Counted from the first letter of the stretch, positions 24,118 to 35,945 are shown. The stretch is 64,000 bases of DNA from Siphonodentalium dalli (GCA_032622095.1 CP136065.1:62915094-62979093), one strand, 5' to 3'. Numbers and translations are program-made. Notes: generated by a model not told the origin, from the letters alone.

Positions 24118-26040
24118 ATTTTAAGCTGCTTAGGCAAATTATTTACCAAAATTTTAAACACACGACTGAACCAATATGCCGAATCTGTAGATATGATTAA
24201 TGTGAATCAAGCAGGCTTCAGAAAAAGGATTTTCCACAGTTGATCACATAGCAGCCTTACATTTCCTCTCCAGTATTTATAAACAGCATAAAAAGCGTCT
24301 CTTTTGCACATTTATTGATTTTAAGCAAGCTTTCGATACGGTTTGGAGAACAGGTTTGTGGCAAAAACTTCTTTTAGAGGGTATTATTGGAAAATGTTTC
24401 AAGTTTGTACAGAACATGTATGCAAATGTTAAATCTTTGGTTAGAGTTGATGAATGTGAGTCGAATACTTACCATACGTTATCTGGTGTTTTACAGGGTG
24501 AGAATGTCTCATCTTTTCTTTTCGCAATGTACGTAAACGATTTGGAATCTTTCTTGATCACATGCGGCACCTCTTGTTTGATTTTTTAGAAAGCGAATTA
24601 TTTAAAGAAATAGGCAAACTACTAAGAATATTGATCTTATTATACGCCGATGATACTGTTATAATGACTGAAACTATGAAGGAAATGCGATTAGCATTGT
24701 CTAATTTTTCGGAGTACTGTTCGTTCTGGAAGTTAAACGTAAATGTCTCAAAGACCAAATTCATGGTACTGGGTGCTGGTAAAAAAAACCAAGATCAAAT
24801 TTACAATTAAACGGGAAAGCTATTGAGAAGTTAAATAGTTTTAATTATTTAGGGATTCAACTAAAAAGCACAAATAATTTCTCGCCTGGAATAAAGGAGT
24901 TAATAGCTAAGGCCAAACGTGCTATGTATGCACTTATATATAAGTCAAAAGAAATGAACATACCGGTCAATTTATAAATAGACCTGTTTGAAAAGACTGT
25001 TAAACCAATTCTTTTGTACGCTTGTGAAATTTGGGGACATCATGAAAAACGTGAACTTGAAAAAGTGCAATTAACGTATTTAAAATATATCTTTAACCTC
25101 AAATCTAGTACTCCAGACGTCATGGTATACGGTGAAACAGGTGTTATTCCTCTGGAGATTGAAATCGACACTAGAATGGTTTACTACTGGGCAAAATTAA
25201 TTAATTCGAACAAACTTAAGATAACGCAAACACTTTACTACTATTTACTTAGCAAGTATTCAAAAGAATGGAGTCACCCCTGGTTAAGTCATATAGAGGC
25301 TATACTGAATATCACGGGTTTATCTTATTATTGGATTATACAGGGCACCGAAGAATTCGAACCAGCGCATGTTAAAGAATCAGTCAAACGAACCTTAACT
25401 GAATAATTTATCTACGATTGGAAATTAAAGGTGAATTCACTTGGTAAATGTTCGACCTATATAATTTACAAAATAATTTGGTACTGAACCTTACTTATAT
25501 AAGTTAACAAGAAACGATGTGATTACCTTAATGAGATATCGCTGTAGAAACCATTGCCTGCCAATAGAAACAGGATCATGGCTTAACATTGACAAGAATA
25601 AAAGATATTGTAACTTATGTAGGACTAATTCATTTGGTGATGAATATCACCACTTAATGGAATGTAATTACTGGAGTTCCTTACGTAGACGAAATATACC
25701 AGTTTCATTGACCGAGAATCCTAGTACATACCGTTTTGTTCTCCTATTAAACTCCAACAAAGTGACTGTCCTACATAAATCAAGCGATTATATAAGACGA
25801 ACTTCTACTTGACGAGTTCACCGCTCCCAACACAACACAACCCATTCCAACCCCTCTTTTGAGTAACTTAAACAGCACGAACCTTCCCTATATGACCATA
25901 TTCCTGATATGTAAACGTTAGAAGATATATACGTATTTGTTAGTATCAACGCCATACCTCTTTTATGTATATTGTATTACATGTATATTTGTGATCTCTA
26001 TATATCATATCATGATGATGAATGAGAATAAACTAATTTG
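24118..26040 (+). mobile_element. Degraded LINE reverse transcriptase, nested in an opposite-strand LINE
   Basis: Reading with frameshifts gives SCLGKLFTKILNTRL and NQAGFRK (24120-24220), FIDFKQAFDTVW (24308-24345), GVLQGEN (24485) and the catalytic LLYADDTVI (YADD 24643-24654). Then come KLNSFNYLGIQL (about 24830), ILLYACEIWG and GETGVIPLEIE (25006-25170), and a C-terminal CNLC..H..C cluster (25611-25670, C-x2-C-x9-H-x4-C). This order is that of a non-LTR retrotransposon RT followed by a zinc-binding tail. The endonuclease is missing (5' truncation), and stops or frameshifts occur near 24230, 24585, 24808 and 24976, so it is dead. The 3' end lies near AATAAACTAATTTGATATGA at about 26040. Clade not assigned. 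Confidence 0.85.
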
Positions 26041-26044
26041 ATAT

Positions 26045-26583
26045 GATTTGATGTAGTTCACAATGGTCTCTGTCAATTTATATCTACTAAGGACGAAGAT
26101 GATGTCAGACGTGTAACTAGATTGAGAGGTTGAAGCACCTATGGTGTACTGATATAAGCGAGTAAGAAATACTTGCTTTGCTGTTTTGGAAACTTTTAAG
26201 TTGCACAACGAGCCGAAGAATGACAATTTACGTTTTTCGATAAGTGACACCATAGATGAAGTTCCAACCAATCCTTGAGCTATAACCGTTTTTGTGCGAT
26301 GATGAAGGCCCTGGTAATATTTAAAACAAAATCTGTGTGTTCTCTCAAGTCGATCAATGTGAGTTTGATTTAAATTCCAGATGAGTTCAGAGCCGTACAG
26401 ACCTTTTGGTGTAACCACTGATGAATAAATTAACGAGCAACTTTTGGGGGTCATACCACCGGGATAGAGTCCAGCATTGTTCGACATCATAAACGTGCTA
26501 CGGGTCTTATCGCATATGTGATCAGTGAAAATCCCGTTGAAATTGTACATAATTATTGGTAAGACGTATCTCAAAACACGCAA
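26045..26583 (-). pseudogene. LINE post-RT region, first part of the split element
   Basis: The minus-strand frame contains RTHRFCFKYYQGLHHRT, LVGTSSMVSLIEKRKLSFFG and VFLTRLYQY, a pattern (HRFCxKxxQGL..RT, then EKRKLxFFGxLC) shared by the region downstream of RT in many LINE proteins. It breaks off after IVNYIKS, where the plus-strand LINE was inserted, and resumes at 24115. Nothing of the RT core is seen upstream, because the direct repeat at 26566 begins there. Confidence 0.72.
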
Positions 26584-27530
26584 AACAAATTCACCGATAA
26601 AGCTTTGAAAATACGTGTTTTGAAACGCGAATGGTACTACTTTAATTTGACAATTAACACCAGGATAAAGCGGTGCGTGAAGTTGTTAAATTTGTTCGTG
26701 CTGGGATAACGCAATGTACATTTCCCGGAGTCGGGCATTCCTTTGGAATCGATTCCAGAATTCATGTATACAGATGGTAGAGGTGTTTTTTTGTTATTAT
26801 TTGAATGCGTCTTTCTGGGACATATAATGCTCGTTAAAGGGCAGTTCATATATGTATCGACCTATTAAAAGCTAGCATTATTGTTGCATTATTTTTGCAA
26901 CTTCATATGAGTATTGTGGAGCGCAAACCGCCATGTGGCTTTAAGAAAATATACTTCTTTTTTTTTCTGACGTCATTTTCGCGACCGTTGACTAATTTGA
27001 ACGAATGGACATAACACATTAAAAACATATATTAAAATATATTGTAATAAGTGCACCTTTGGTTGTTGCAAAGAGACATTTCTGTCGTTTTCGCAAACAC
27101 CTGAGCGACATTGATTAAATATAGAATATACGCATAGTGTTTCTGAATAACAAATTTAATCCACGAGTGGGATTGGCGATTTACACCACGAGCTTCAGCG
27201 AGTGTTGTAAATTGCCAACCCCACGAGTGGATTAAATTTGTTATTCAGAAACACTATGCGTATATTTTGTTTATGCCACGATCTTTACAATGTGAAATTG
27301 TTATTTCCAATTTAAATCGCCATCAAACTATTTTTAAACGACGAAAATATGATCCATTTACGCTTTACAACGGCACCCATTTTTCGATACCTCAGGTGTG
27401 GATTAAACCTTTACCTTGCCGTGCATTGATATCAGAACACTGGAAAGTAAGTATACAACACAGACATCTTTTAAGTGAACAAATTATAGTTTAAACAAAT
27501 AATAAATATATATCACAGCTTCCAATATCA
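26566..27530 (+). repeat. Direct repeat copy 2, partner of 22198-23160
   Basis: Direct copy of 22198-23160 with scattered substitutions and a roughly 20-bp rearrangement near 26870. The pair could be long terminal repeats, a tandem duplication, or two insertions of the same element. The sequence between them carries only LINE fragments, which argues against a conventional LTR element. Confidence 0.88.
27120..27265. repeat. Hairpin repeat H, copy 2
   Basis: Same inverted-arm hairpin as at 22760, inside the second direct repeat, with two or three substitutions (for example CCAACCCCACGAG for CCAATCCCACGAG). Confidence 0.88.
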
Positions 27531-27842
27531 CAATTTATTAATTGTCCATGTGTGCATCACATTGTGTGTCCGTGACAACTTGTCCGGGTCATGAAAGGTC
27601 AAACGTACCGTAGTGATAGACACAATAAATTACATGTTCTTAACAACATGATTTTCCACGCAAGTATCATAGCAATGGAGCAGGACCAGCATCATCATAG
27701 CACACTGGCAAAACCAACTAACCAATTAATGTATTCGCATATCCATTACTAATGTCTAGTAAATATAGGGACCCCGACAGTTATAGTCGTATGCCAGGAA
27801 CATGCATTGTACTAAAGTTTGTACCACATTCGTGTCCCTTAG

Positions 27843-28371
27843 CGACAAGACGACAGAAAGACATCAAGTGTGCCATCCAGCCCCAGCAGCCATGTGTCAA
27901 CAACACCATCAGAAGCGGCTGCCACAATAAAGTCACCTCCACTATCAACAACACCAACATCGCCGCCACCACCAATAGCAACACAAACTACAAATCATCT
28001 AACAACAGCACCACCAACAGCATCAACAACAGCAGTACCAACAGCAACGCCAGCACCACCAGGACAACCAACAACAAAAGCGACAAGTACTACAGCAACG
28101 ACACCACCGCCACCAACATCAGCGACAACACCACCGCCACCACCAACACAGGCAGAACAACAAACAACACCAGCGCTAACACCACCGTCACTATCACCAC
28201 AGCCAACAACATCAATAACAACTACAACAAGATCGACTACAGCAACAACGACTACCGAAGGAATGACAACTAACGCGACAGCGACTACCACGACACCACT
28301 CGCCGACACGACAACAGAGATGCCTATATGCCCAGTGTTGCCGCCGCCAAAAGTGACACAAACGTTCAGAG
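27843..28371 (+). CDS. Gene 2 middle exon: Thr/Pro/Ser-rich mucin-like stalk
   Basis: The exon is bounded by a pyrimidine-rich acceptor (GTGTCCCTTAG|CGA, 27842/27843) and a donor (TTCAGAG|GTAAAA, 28371/28372). Read in phase 0 it gives 176 codons: RQDDRKTSSVPSSPSSHV, then long runs of Thr, Pro, Ser and Ala (TPAPPGQPTTKAT, TPPPPTSATTPPPP, TTSITTTTRS), then EMPICPVLPPPKVTQTFR. Such segments are typically heavily O-glycosylated extended linkers. The exon ends in phase 1 with a G that would join AC-TGC of the FReD exons as Asp-Cys, and it starts in phase 0 as the PAN exon ends. Low complexity keeps other frames open too (an Asn/Thr-rich one on +, a Val-rich one on -); the splice phases favour this frame. 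Repeated ACCACC/ACAACA codons suggest a length that changes fast. Confidence 0.72.
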
Positions 28372-28844
28372 GTAAAACTCTATTATTACCCCAGACGTTT
28401 CGATGTACGAGCCTACGAGAACTTTATCATAATTACAGTTCTCCGCCTGCCCAGACCGTCCCGATATGTACAACTGTGATGTATTACCACATCTTCGTAC
28501 AACTAATATGCTAGAATAGTCAAACCTACGTAAATTGTTGCAAGCGTGTTGAATGTTTGCAACATGCATATAATTCAAATGAAATATCGTGTATGACATT
28601 TTTGAGTTTTTACATTTTCAATATATATCGAATTGTGGTAGTGACGTGGTGTTTTCCCCTACAATGGTGTAGTTCATTATTCAAACATATGGGGTTGAAT
28701 ATATTTGAATGCTTCAATTGTCGATGACGGATATAATACGGCCATGGAGTTTAGAACAATCGTGTTACAACATTTCATTACATCAGCATGAAGACCGCTC
28801 ATTGATAGACAATTCATGATATGGTAAAACTAAAGAGCCTGTTT

Positions 28845-28980
28845 CACATTTTACGGGGTCTCGATGGGGTGGGATCATCCGATTTGCAAAAAAAAGTTGA
28901 AAAAACATAATCAATTTTCCACCCAATATATGCATGTACTACTAAATTTACAACATAGTCTTGTTTTTCCAAACAACGTG
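28845..28980 (+). repeat. Fragment related to 31855-31980
   Basis: GGGGT.GGATCATCCGATTT, TTTTCCACCCAATATATG and ATGTACTACT match the inner end of the inverted-repeat unit at 31739. A short dispersed fragment without coding content. Confidence 0.65.
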
Positions 28981-29106
28981 ACACTTTCTCGTTTTACTCG
29001 GTTTGGACGGTATTCTATAAATGAGTGCATCAACTTGGCGCGCGATATATAATTTGTCAAACATTTCGGATATAACTGCATAACATTAATCTAAATCAAG
29101 GGTTAT

Positions 29107-30738
29107 AATAATAATAATAATATAGAGTATTTGTATAGCGCCATATCCCGTATGGCTCATGGCGCTGAACAATTCACACAAACGCAGTCACACACATTCA
29201 CACTATAACATATACGCAATAAATAATATGCATGTATTTCAATAATTAAGTCTCCTCAACGTTTTCTGATGTTATTTGTCCGAAATGGGAGATGAATAGG
29301 TGAGTTTTTAGGGCCGATTTGAATGTTTCCAAACAGTCAGACTGTTTCACCTCTTTGGGAAGGTTGTTCCAAATGGTCGGCCCGTAGACCTCGAAAGAAC
29401 GGCGACCAAAGTACATCAGATCTCGTTTAGGTACAACCATCGCATTCGCATCCTGTGATCGAAGTGGTCGAGCAGGTACATATTTGACCAACAATGTATC
29501 AATATATGGTGGCAAAGCATTATCAATATCCGACTTTCTATAACACAAAGTAGCATGTTTGTACACAATTCGTTCAAATATGGGAAGCCAATGTAATTTA
29601 TACAACAGTGGGGTAACATGATCAAATTTGCCTGCACGGCACACAATTTTTGCAGCAATATTAACAATTTTTTGAAGTTTGTGAAGTTGATAATCTGGGA
29701 GTCCTGCTAAAATAGAATTACAGTAATCGATTTTGGATAACACAAATGAGGACATCAATATTTGTGTGGATTGTTCGGAGATATATGGACGTACATGCGA
29801 AATGCGCCGGAGCTCCATATATAAGGACCTGCATAGGTTGCTGATGTGAGATGACATTGAGAAGTTTTTGTCGATGGTCACACCGAGGTTTTTAATAACA
29901 TCAGAAAATTCAATTACACTGTCGCCGATGAGCGTGGCATTAAGACTGACCCCCTTCAACCGAGCGTTAGTTCCACAAACCATAATTTCAGTTTTGCTTT
30001 CGTTAAGTTTGAGTTTGTTGATCTCCATCCATGTTTTAACTTCTGAAACGCATGTCTGAACTTGAGAAATTGCTTCGTCTAAGATCGATGGCTCAACTGA
30101 TATGTACATTTGGGTATCGTCTGCATACATGTGATACTGAATGCTGTGTTTTTCGATGATGTTTCCAAGAGGCTGTGTGTAAACGAGATATAGTACAGGT
30201 CCCAGCACAGAACCTTGGGGCACTCCATATGATAGATGCACGGGGTTAGACGTCGTAGAATTAACAATAACTGATTGAGTTCTCTCGGTTACGTAAGAAT
30301 GGAACTTTAATACCGTGCCGGACATTCCGAAAGTCACAGAAAGGCGTTTTAACAGGATGGAATGATCGAGCGTGTCAAACGCCGCAGAGAGGTCAAGGCA
30401 TGTAAGAATGGAGAGTTTGCCCTCATCTGTCGCACACAGCAAGTCGTTAAAAATTCGAGTCAAGGCTGTCTCCGTACAGTGATTTTTCTTGTAAGCTGAC
30501 TGAAAGTTTTCTTCTAAATTATTGTCTTTCAAGTGTTTACGAAGTTGGTGGAGCACTACACGTTCAAGGACTTTAGATAAGAAAGGAAGATTGGAGACTG
30601 GTCTATAGTTTTGCAGCAAATTTTGATCTAAACCAGACTTCTTTAACAATGGGGTAACACTGGCGTGTTTGAAGCATTGGGGAACAACACCCGTTGAGAG
30701 CGAGGAGTTAATAATATCAGTTATTACATCCTTATCTT
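29107..30738 (-). mobile_element. L2/CR1-like LINE, 5'-truncated, with a long open RT frame
   Basis: The minus-strand frame, open from about 30735 to the stop at 29246 (almost 500 codons), encodes RT landmarks in order: [89 protein letters not shown], the catalytic MYADDTQMY (YADD at 30117-30128) and [12 protein letters not shown]. The C-terminal region includes [17 protein letters not shown] and the end motif [15 protein letters not shown]. This is the L2/CR1/Rex type. The 3' end has the expected GCGCTATACAAATACTCTAT run and a TATTATTATT tail (29107-29130). The endonuclease is missing, so it is not autonomous, but the absence of stops indicates a young insertion. It lies in the intron between the stalk and FReD exons, antisense to gene 2. 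Confidence 0.93.
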
Positions 30739-31259
30739 AAATACGGTAACTTGACCATAAGTTTAATCCTCCATATACAGGTACTGTATCCAGCCATTCC
30801 ATCGTCGGCTTATTATCCATGCAGTTTAGTACTCTGTAAATGTTTTAATGCTGATAATTTTGTATTCGGCATAATGGTTTATATTCTTTAAAATTACAAT
30901 AAAACATAATGCGGCATCTTGGACATTTTTAAATTGGTTTATGCCGATAAATGATTAGTAGAATTTTTCACAGATGAAATCGGGTTATATTGTAGCGGAG
31001 GACATCAGGGATGATGCATTGGTTAATTTTTAAACCAGATGTACCATGGGCGTTAACAATCCACAAAAGCCTGCTCCACTAGTAATAAATTAACCAATCT
31101 AGTTGTATACACTTCTTCTTGATTATTCCGGCATCGTGTTGAACTAATTATTCCGCACCACCTGCCCTCGCCGGTATATAATGGCCAAGGGTTGGCGAGC
31201 TTGGCTATGCTCTATGTCAGTATACCCCTAACGATTTGCCATTCATTCCAAATATGGAT

Positions 31260-31735
31260 ACCATCTATTGGTCGCCCTGTCCACATGCATCTTTCAAGAA
31301 GTTTCGGATACAGGGGAGTGAATATATTCTGTCGATAAACGCGATCGTACAAGAACGAAAGCCATTTAAATCTCTACAGCAAATTAAGCGCAGAGACCAG
31401 ACTTCCTGCTGACATTTCCATAACCAGACCAAACTGCCAGTTTTGTGTAAAACCATTTGCACCCCTTTGGGTTTGGAATTATCTGGCTGGTACCTCAAAC
31501 TTTCCAATTATTGGAAATTTCAACCTGATACCTCAAGCGTTGAAAAATTTCCAATCCTGTATCAATTCAGACAAACATTTTGACTTTGAAAACTACTGAT
31601 GGTCTAAAATCAACAAATTCCCCATGATATGGTTGAAAGATCAGATAATGAAACAATTTCAACCAGCATGTGGTGTGAAATTTCCAGCAAATGTTATGCG
31701 ACTCATGAAATGTTCTACTGTTGGAAATTTTGACC
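31260..31735 (+). repeat. Dispersed repeat related to 8080-8730
   Basis: Shares TTTGCACCC.TTTGGG, CCAATTATTGGAAATTTCAA, a GTGTGAAATTTCCA.CAAATG run and GTTGGAAATTT boxes with sequence upstream of the first PAN exon. No gene recognised; the frame 31265-31507 (-) has no support. The preceding 30740-31260 shows nothing recognisable. Confidence 0.55.
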
Positions 31736-31989
31736 ATAGTTGGGGAGACCACAACGCCAAGCCCCACGTCGCCATACCCTTTGTGTTTGGTAACCAGACA
31801 CATGCAATACACAACAACCCCATGAACAAAACCAAATCCACAACTTTATGACACTTCATATGGGGATTGATTGGGGTGGCATCATCCGATTTCCCAACAA
31901 ACAAACAATAGATACATTTTCCTCCCGATATATGAATGTACCACCGCGTAACATTATTAGAACTATGGCTTCACTATGGTTTTCACCAC

Positions 31990-32412
31990 ACAGATAACTT
32001 CTGTAAATTAACCACCAAATAGCCGTTGTAAATTATGAATAGTTTCAGATAACCGTTGTCAATTAACCACCCAAATAGCAGTTGTAAATTAACCACCCAT
32101 ATGACTGTTGTAAACATATTGTTTCACTGTGGTTTTCATCACACAGATAACCGTTATAAATTAACCACTCAAATAACCGTTGAAAAATAACCATAGTTTC
32201 ACATAACCGTTGTAAATTAACCACCCAAATAACCATTGTAAATTAGCCACCCAAATAAGCGTTGTAAATTAACAACCCACAGAACCGTTGTAAATTAGCT
32301 GTAGTTTCAGATAATCGTGCGTTAATTAACCACCCAAATAAGCGTTGCAAATTAACCACCCAAAATAACCGTTGTAAAGTATACCACCCAAATAACCGGT
32401 GTAAATTAACTG
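31990..32412 (+). repeat. Minisatellite AACCGTTGTAAATTAACCACCCAAAT
   Basis: About 12-15 irregular copies of a 24-26-bp unit built from TAACCGTTGTAAATTAACCA and CCCAAATAA, mixed with GTTTCAGATAACC and TTTCA(T/C)CACACAGATAACC variants. A stray unit (TTTCAGATAACCGATGTAAA) recurs at about 33530. Non-coding. Confidence 0.85.
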
Positions 32413-33369
32413 TAGATTGTATTATATTAGATTACATTTTATTTGTACATTAACAATCAATCTAATTTACAAATGACATATAATAACAGTTATTAGATAT
32501 CCATCTATGAATACCACATGATCGCATACTTTCCTAGGTGTGTGGTAATTTTCAATATCAGCACATGTGCTAATCTGTGTCGGACTATTTTATTGAGCAG
32601 CTAGACTGGTTCGCGATCTTACTATTTTTAGCAACAATAATTTCAATTCAATTCATATCTGGGGAAAACCCGAAAGTCATGGAAATGCGGCAGTTTCAAA
32701 ACAAAATCACGCACTGTCGAAAAATTGATAATAAAAATGCAATGTAACTCTATGCCAAATAATAGTGATCGTTGGAAATTTTCTCCAAAATGATTAATCG
32801 TGTTGACATTATTATTAGGCATCTGAGACTATGAGAATACTACCAGCATACGTCAAAATATTATACGTTGTGTGAGTAGTACAAAATAAAAAACAACCCA
32901 TTAATTACCTTGTAAGTTCTGGTCGATTTGTTGACACATTATATTGCATTCATGTGAATCAACGACCATTCACAGTATTTTGTTATTTTCATTTAAAGTG
33001 AATAAATTCCTTGAAATATCCCAGGTGTGACCTAGTTTCACTTTCACCAATTTCCAACTTTCAGCATCGAAAGGTCAAATACAAATTTTAATCCATGATT
33101 AAAGAGCAAGCAAGTTTTTGATGACAATGCCAATGGTCGGTAAATATTCTTTAACACAAAACACGACTTTATGTGAAGTTTGACATCCAAATCAGTTGAA
33201 TTAAACACAATTATAACACATTTCCGACACCAGGTGAAGTGTAAACAAAATTCGCCGGTAAGTCAGTTTCTAGAGTTCCTTGAATCGATAGACTGGTTCC
33301 TTGGATTGTAACTGAAATTAACCATTTGCGTTGAAAAAGAATACTAATGAGGCATTTTTTTGGCAATAA

Positions 33370-33753
33370 ATGTCGAAATTAATTGACATTATAGTTGTAT
33401 GGGGCACTCGTGGTATCACTCCGCCGGCTATCTCGTGCGGTAACCATTTACACGAAGACGGTTCTATCTATTTATTGCACATGAGCAGAATGGCCATAGT
33501 TGGTCGTCTTCCTGCTGCTCCTAGTATAGTTTCAGATAACCGATGTAAATTAACTATTGTTTTTTATTATGGTAAACCATGGTTTTACTATGGTAAAATA
33601 ATAGGACATTTTTATAATGGGGAAAACACAATAAGGGGTGGTCAAGTGAAACTTCAGAGTGGCTCTACATATAACATCAATAAGTATGTGGATATGTGCA
33701 CATTTTCCAGTGATGAAGTGAAAAATATCGTTACGAATTTACCCCATTATTAG
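33370..33753 (+). CDS. Unrecognised open frame, 127 codons
   Basis: Starts MSKLIDIIVVWGTRGITPP and ends in TAG before the right inverted repeat at 33842. It contains a YYGKPWFYYGK repeat and no motif I recognise. Part of it (SDNRCKLTI) reads through a minisatellite-like unit, which argues against an old conserved gene. It may be a chance frame or a relic of the element's own gene. There is no splice or start support. Confidence 0.15.
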   Translation: MSKLIDIIVVWGTRGITPPAISCGNHLHEDGSIYLLHMSRMAIVGRLPAAPSIVSDNRCKLTIVFYYGKPWFYYGKIIGHFYNGENTIRGGQVKLQSGSTYNINKYVDMCTFSSDEVKNIVTNLPHY

Positions 33754-34794
33754 GTAGATACATAAACGAAATACCGATCTTTTGGCTTTAAATACTCGGA
33801 AAAAGTTTTCGAAACTCATATTAATTTGACCACACATATGCAGTTTTATAAAGTTGTTGATTTGGTTTGGTTCATGCTGTGGTTAATAGCACGCGTTTGG
33901 CTACCAAACATATATGGGTGTGGCGACATGGGGCTTTGGATGTCCCCCAAGGAATCAAATTGTGTGGGTTAAAGTCGCCACACGTGGTGCCTATATTTGC
34001 GAAAGTCTGTCTGTGTTCTATATAACTTCACGTGGACCATCTATATGGTACCAAAGGGATCTAACATGGGTAACTTTTTACGACGAATATAATGGTGTGG
34101 GCTATACTTTTCTAGAGTGACGCTGTTGGTGTCAGGGTAGAAAGAGGTGGGACAATAACAATGATGAAACAATTTGATCGCCAACTTCCACTTATAATCA
34201 TCTCCATGTTATGGCGCCATTCGAATCAGTGGTGCTCGGAGTAGAGAGGGACACCACAATTGATTAAAAAAAATATATTTTAGGCAGATTTCCACCTAAT
34301 TTAATACAAATTATCCACGATACGAGGAATCTAGTCGTGTGATTTAAAGACGCCCCATTGGCACCGCTTTGTGAGAGATGTGGGAAAGAGCATGATAAGA
34401 ATTAGTTTACTCCGATTACCAACAAACTTATATATAATCACCTCCATGATATCAGGAGTCTAATGCACGCGGTTTAAATGTGTCAAAGGTGGCGACGTTC
34501 GAGTCATGAATGGGAGGACATGAGCACCAAAACTGATACAAATATTTTTAGCAATAATTTCAACCAAATTCATACACGTTCTCCTCCAATGCTACGGTGA
34601 ATCAAATCATGTGACGTTTGGGTCAGTGATGAGCATGGAGGGCCCTAACATTGATAATACTGTTTTCGTCGCCGATGTCCAGCAAAGGTATATATAGTCA
34701 TATCAATTATCCGTTCTACGGTGTGTTTGGCGTTCGATTGTGTTTGGCGTTCAAATTTCACAACCTCGACAAATGGTGACCAAATTAAATCACA

Positions 34795-35560
34795 TGAACA
34801 ATCACATCTTCTCAACTGTCATATTTGTATGGGAACGGGAATGAGCTAGCAATAACATAAATAGACGTATATCTATCATTCTATTTAAGAGATACATATA
34901 TTCTTGAGGGACCTTGAAACGTCATGACACCATGTTCGAATGGCACAAAAGAGATACAATTTGTCAAGAGATATGGAAATGTATAGATGTCCTGTTCAAA
35001 ATAGTGGTCACAGTGTGCAGTAAAATATAGTTTCTGGGATAAAAGAGAACACAGCCAGTAGCACATGACTCAAATACTGGCATCTGACAAGGGAACATCT
35101 GCCCGATTCAGAGAATTTCTTTCATTTTTAGAACAGACTCATAGACTAACATTAACAACTTAAGATCTCGCTCTGTGTCGGGCACATGTAGCTGACATAT
35201 AGCAACATTTCTTTTAAACTGAGAATAATTAGCCAGTATAGCACCATGAATAGAGACGCACCTGGCGATTTCTCAAAAAAATATGTATCGTCATGGAGAT
35301 ATCATAAACAGGTGTCCTCGCCATCTTAGACTAACCCACTAGATTGATTTATACATCTCTTCATAATGTACAACCCAATTGTCGTCTTTTATTTGTGCGA
35401 ACTAATGTGTTTATGATGTTCATGTTTTGATCCCAATAAAAATATAGTAAAAACATCAAACAAACAAACGTCAATTCCAACCACGTCGACTTTACGATTT
35501 AAACAATGATAACGTTGGAAGTAGGTGCAGGTGTAAATAAATAAATACTTCTTTATTTGT
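34795..35560 (-). repeat. Dispersed repeat, inverted partner of 60580-61330
   Basis: AAGAGATACATATATTCTTG, GCTCTGTGTCGGGCACATGT, GAGAATAATTAGCCAGTATA and CCAACCACGTCGACT all reappear as reverse complements in 60580-61330. The preceding 34140-34790 holds related degenerate boxes (CGCCGATGTCCA, TAACATTGATAA) also found near 41870. No intact coding frame. Confidence 0.7.
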
Positions 35561-35784
35561 CAATAAACAAAATGACAATCACTCCGACAAGGTGAACAAC
35601 TAATTTATACCACGATCGCCTATCTTACTAGAAATAAAGCCATCTGTTTAAATTTTACATTTAATCAACACCTGTTGATTAAACGTGCCTACTGTTGATT
35701 GAACTTCGCAGAGTGGATTAAACTTTCTCCATACAGTTTGAATGGAAAAGTGTTTATCCATCGCATTGTAAAGATCGTGGCATA

Positions 35785-35945
35785 AGCAAAATATACGCAT
35801 AGTGTTTCTGAATAACAAATTTAATCCACTCGTGGGATTGGCGATTGACACCACTCGCTGAAGCTCGTGTGTAAATCGCCAATACCACTAGTGGATTAAA
35901 TTTGTTATTCAGAAATACTATGCGTATATTCTATATTTAATCCAG
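35785..35945. repeat. Hairpin repeat H, copy 3 (reverse orientation)
   Basis: Same hairpin as at 22760 but inverted relative to its flank: CATTGTAAAGATCGTGGCAT precedes it here, whereas the complement follows it in copies 1 and 2. The arms carry ATACGCATAGTGTTTCTGAA and its complement. Confidence 0.87.

Larger units (their letters stand above)
31739..33953. mobile_element. Inverted-repeat unit with ~115-bp ends and an internal minisatellite
   Basis: Terminal inverted repeats at 31739-31853 and 33842-33953 match over about 110 bp: GGGGAGACCACAACGCCAAG, CCCCACGTCGCCATACCC, TTTGGTAACCAGACACATGC and CCAAATCCACAACTTTAT on the left correspond to complementary CCCCATGTCGCCACACCC, TTTGGTAGCCAAACGCGTGC and CCAAATCAACAACTTTAT on the right. 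The interior holds a minisatellite (31990-32412) and no recognisable transposase. It is likely a non-autonomous DNA element. No certain target duplication could be read. Confidence 0.68.

Noticed and set aside
22198-27530. Classical LTR retrotransposon or endogenous retrovirus
   Set aside because: The direct repeats enclose only LINE fragments; no gag, protease, integrase, primer-binding site or polypurine tract was seen.
27995-28309. Val-rich minus-strand frame and Asn/Thr-rich plus-strand frame over the mucin-like exon
   Set aside because: They are low-complexity shadows of the ACC/ACA repeats; only the Thr/Pro frame fits the splice phases on both sides.
31990-32412. Possible CRISPR array
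   Set aside because: Repeats are irregular, spacers are not unique or of constant length, and the DNA is eukaryotic; it is a minisatellite.
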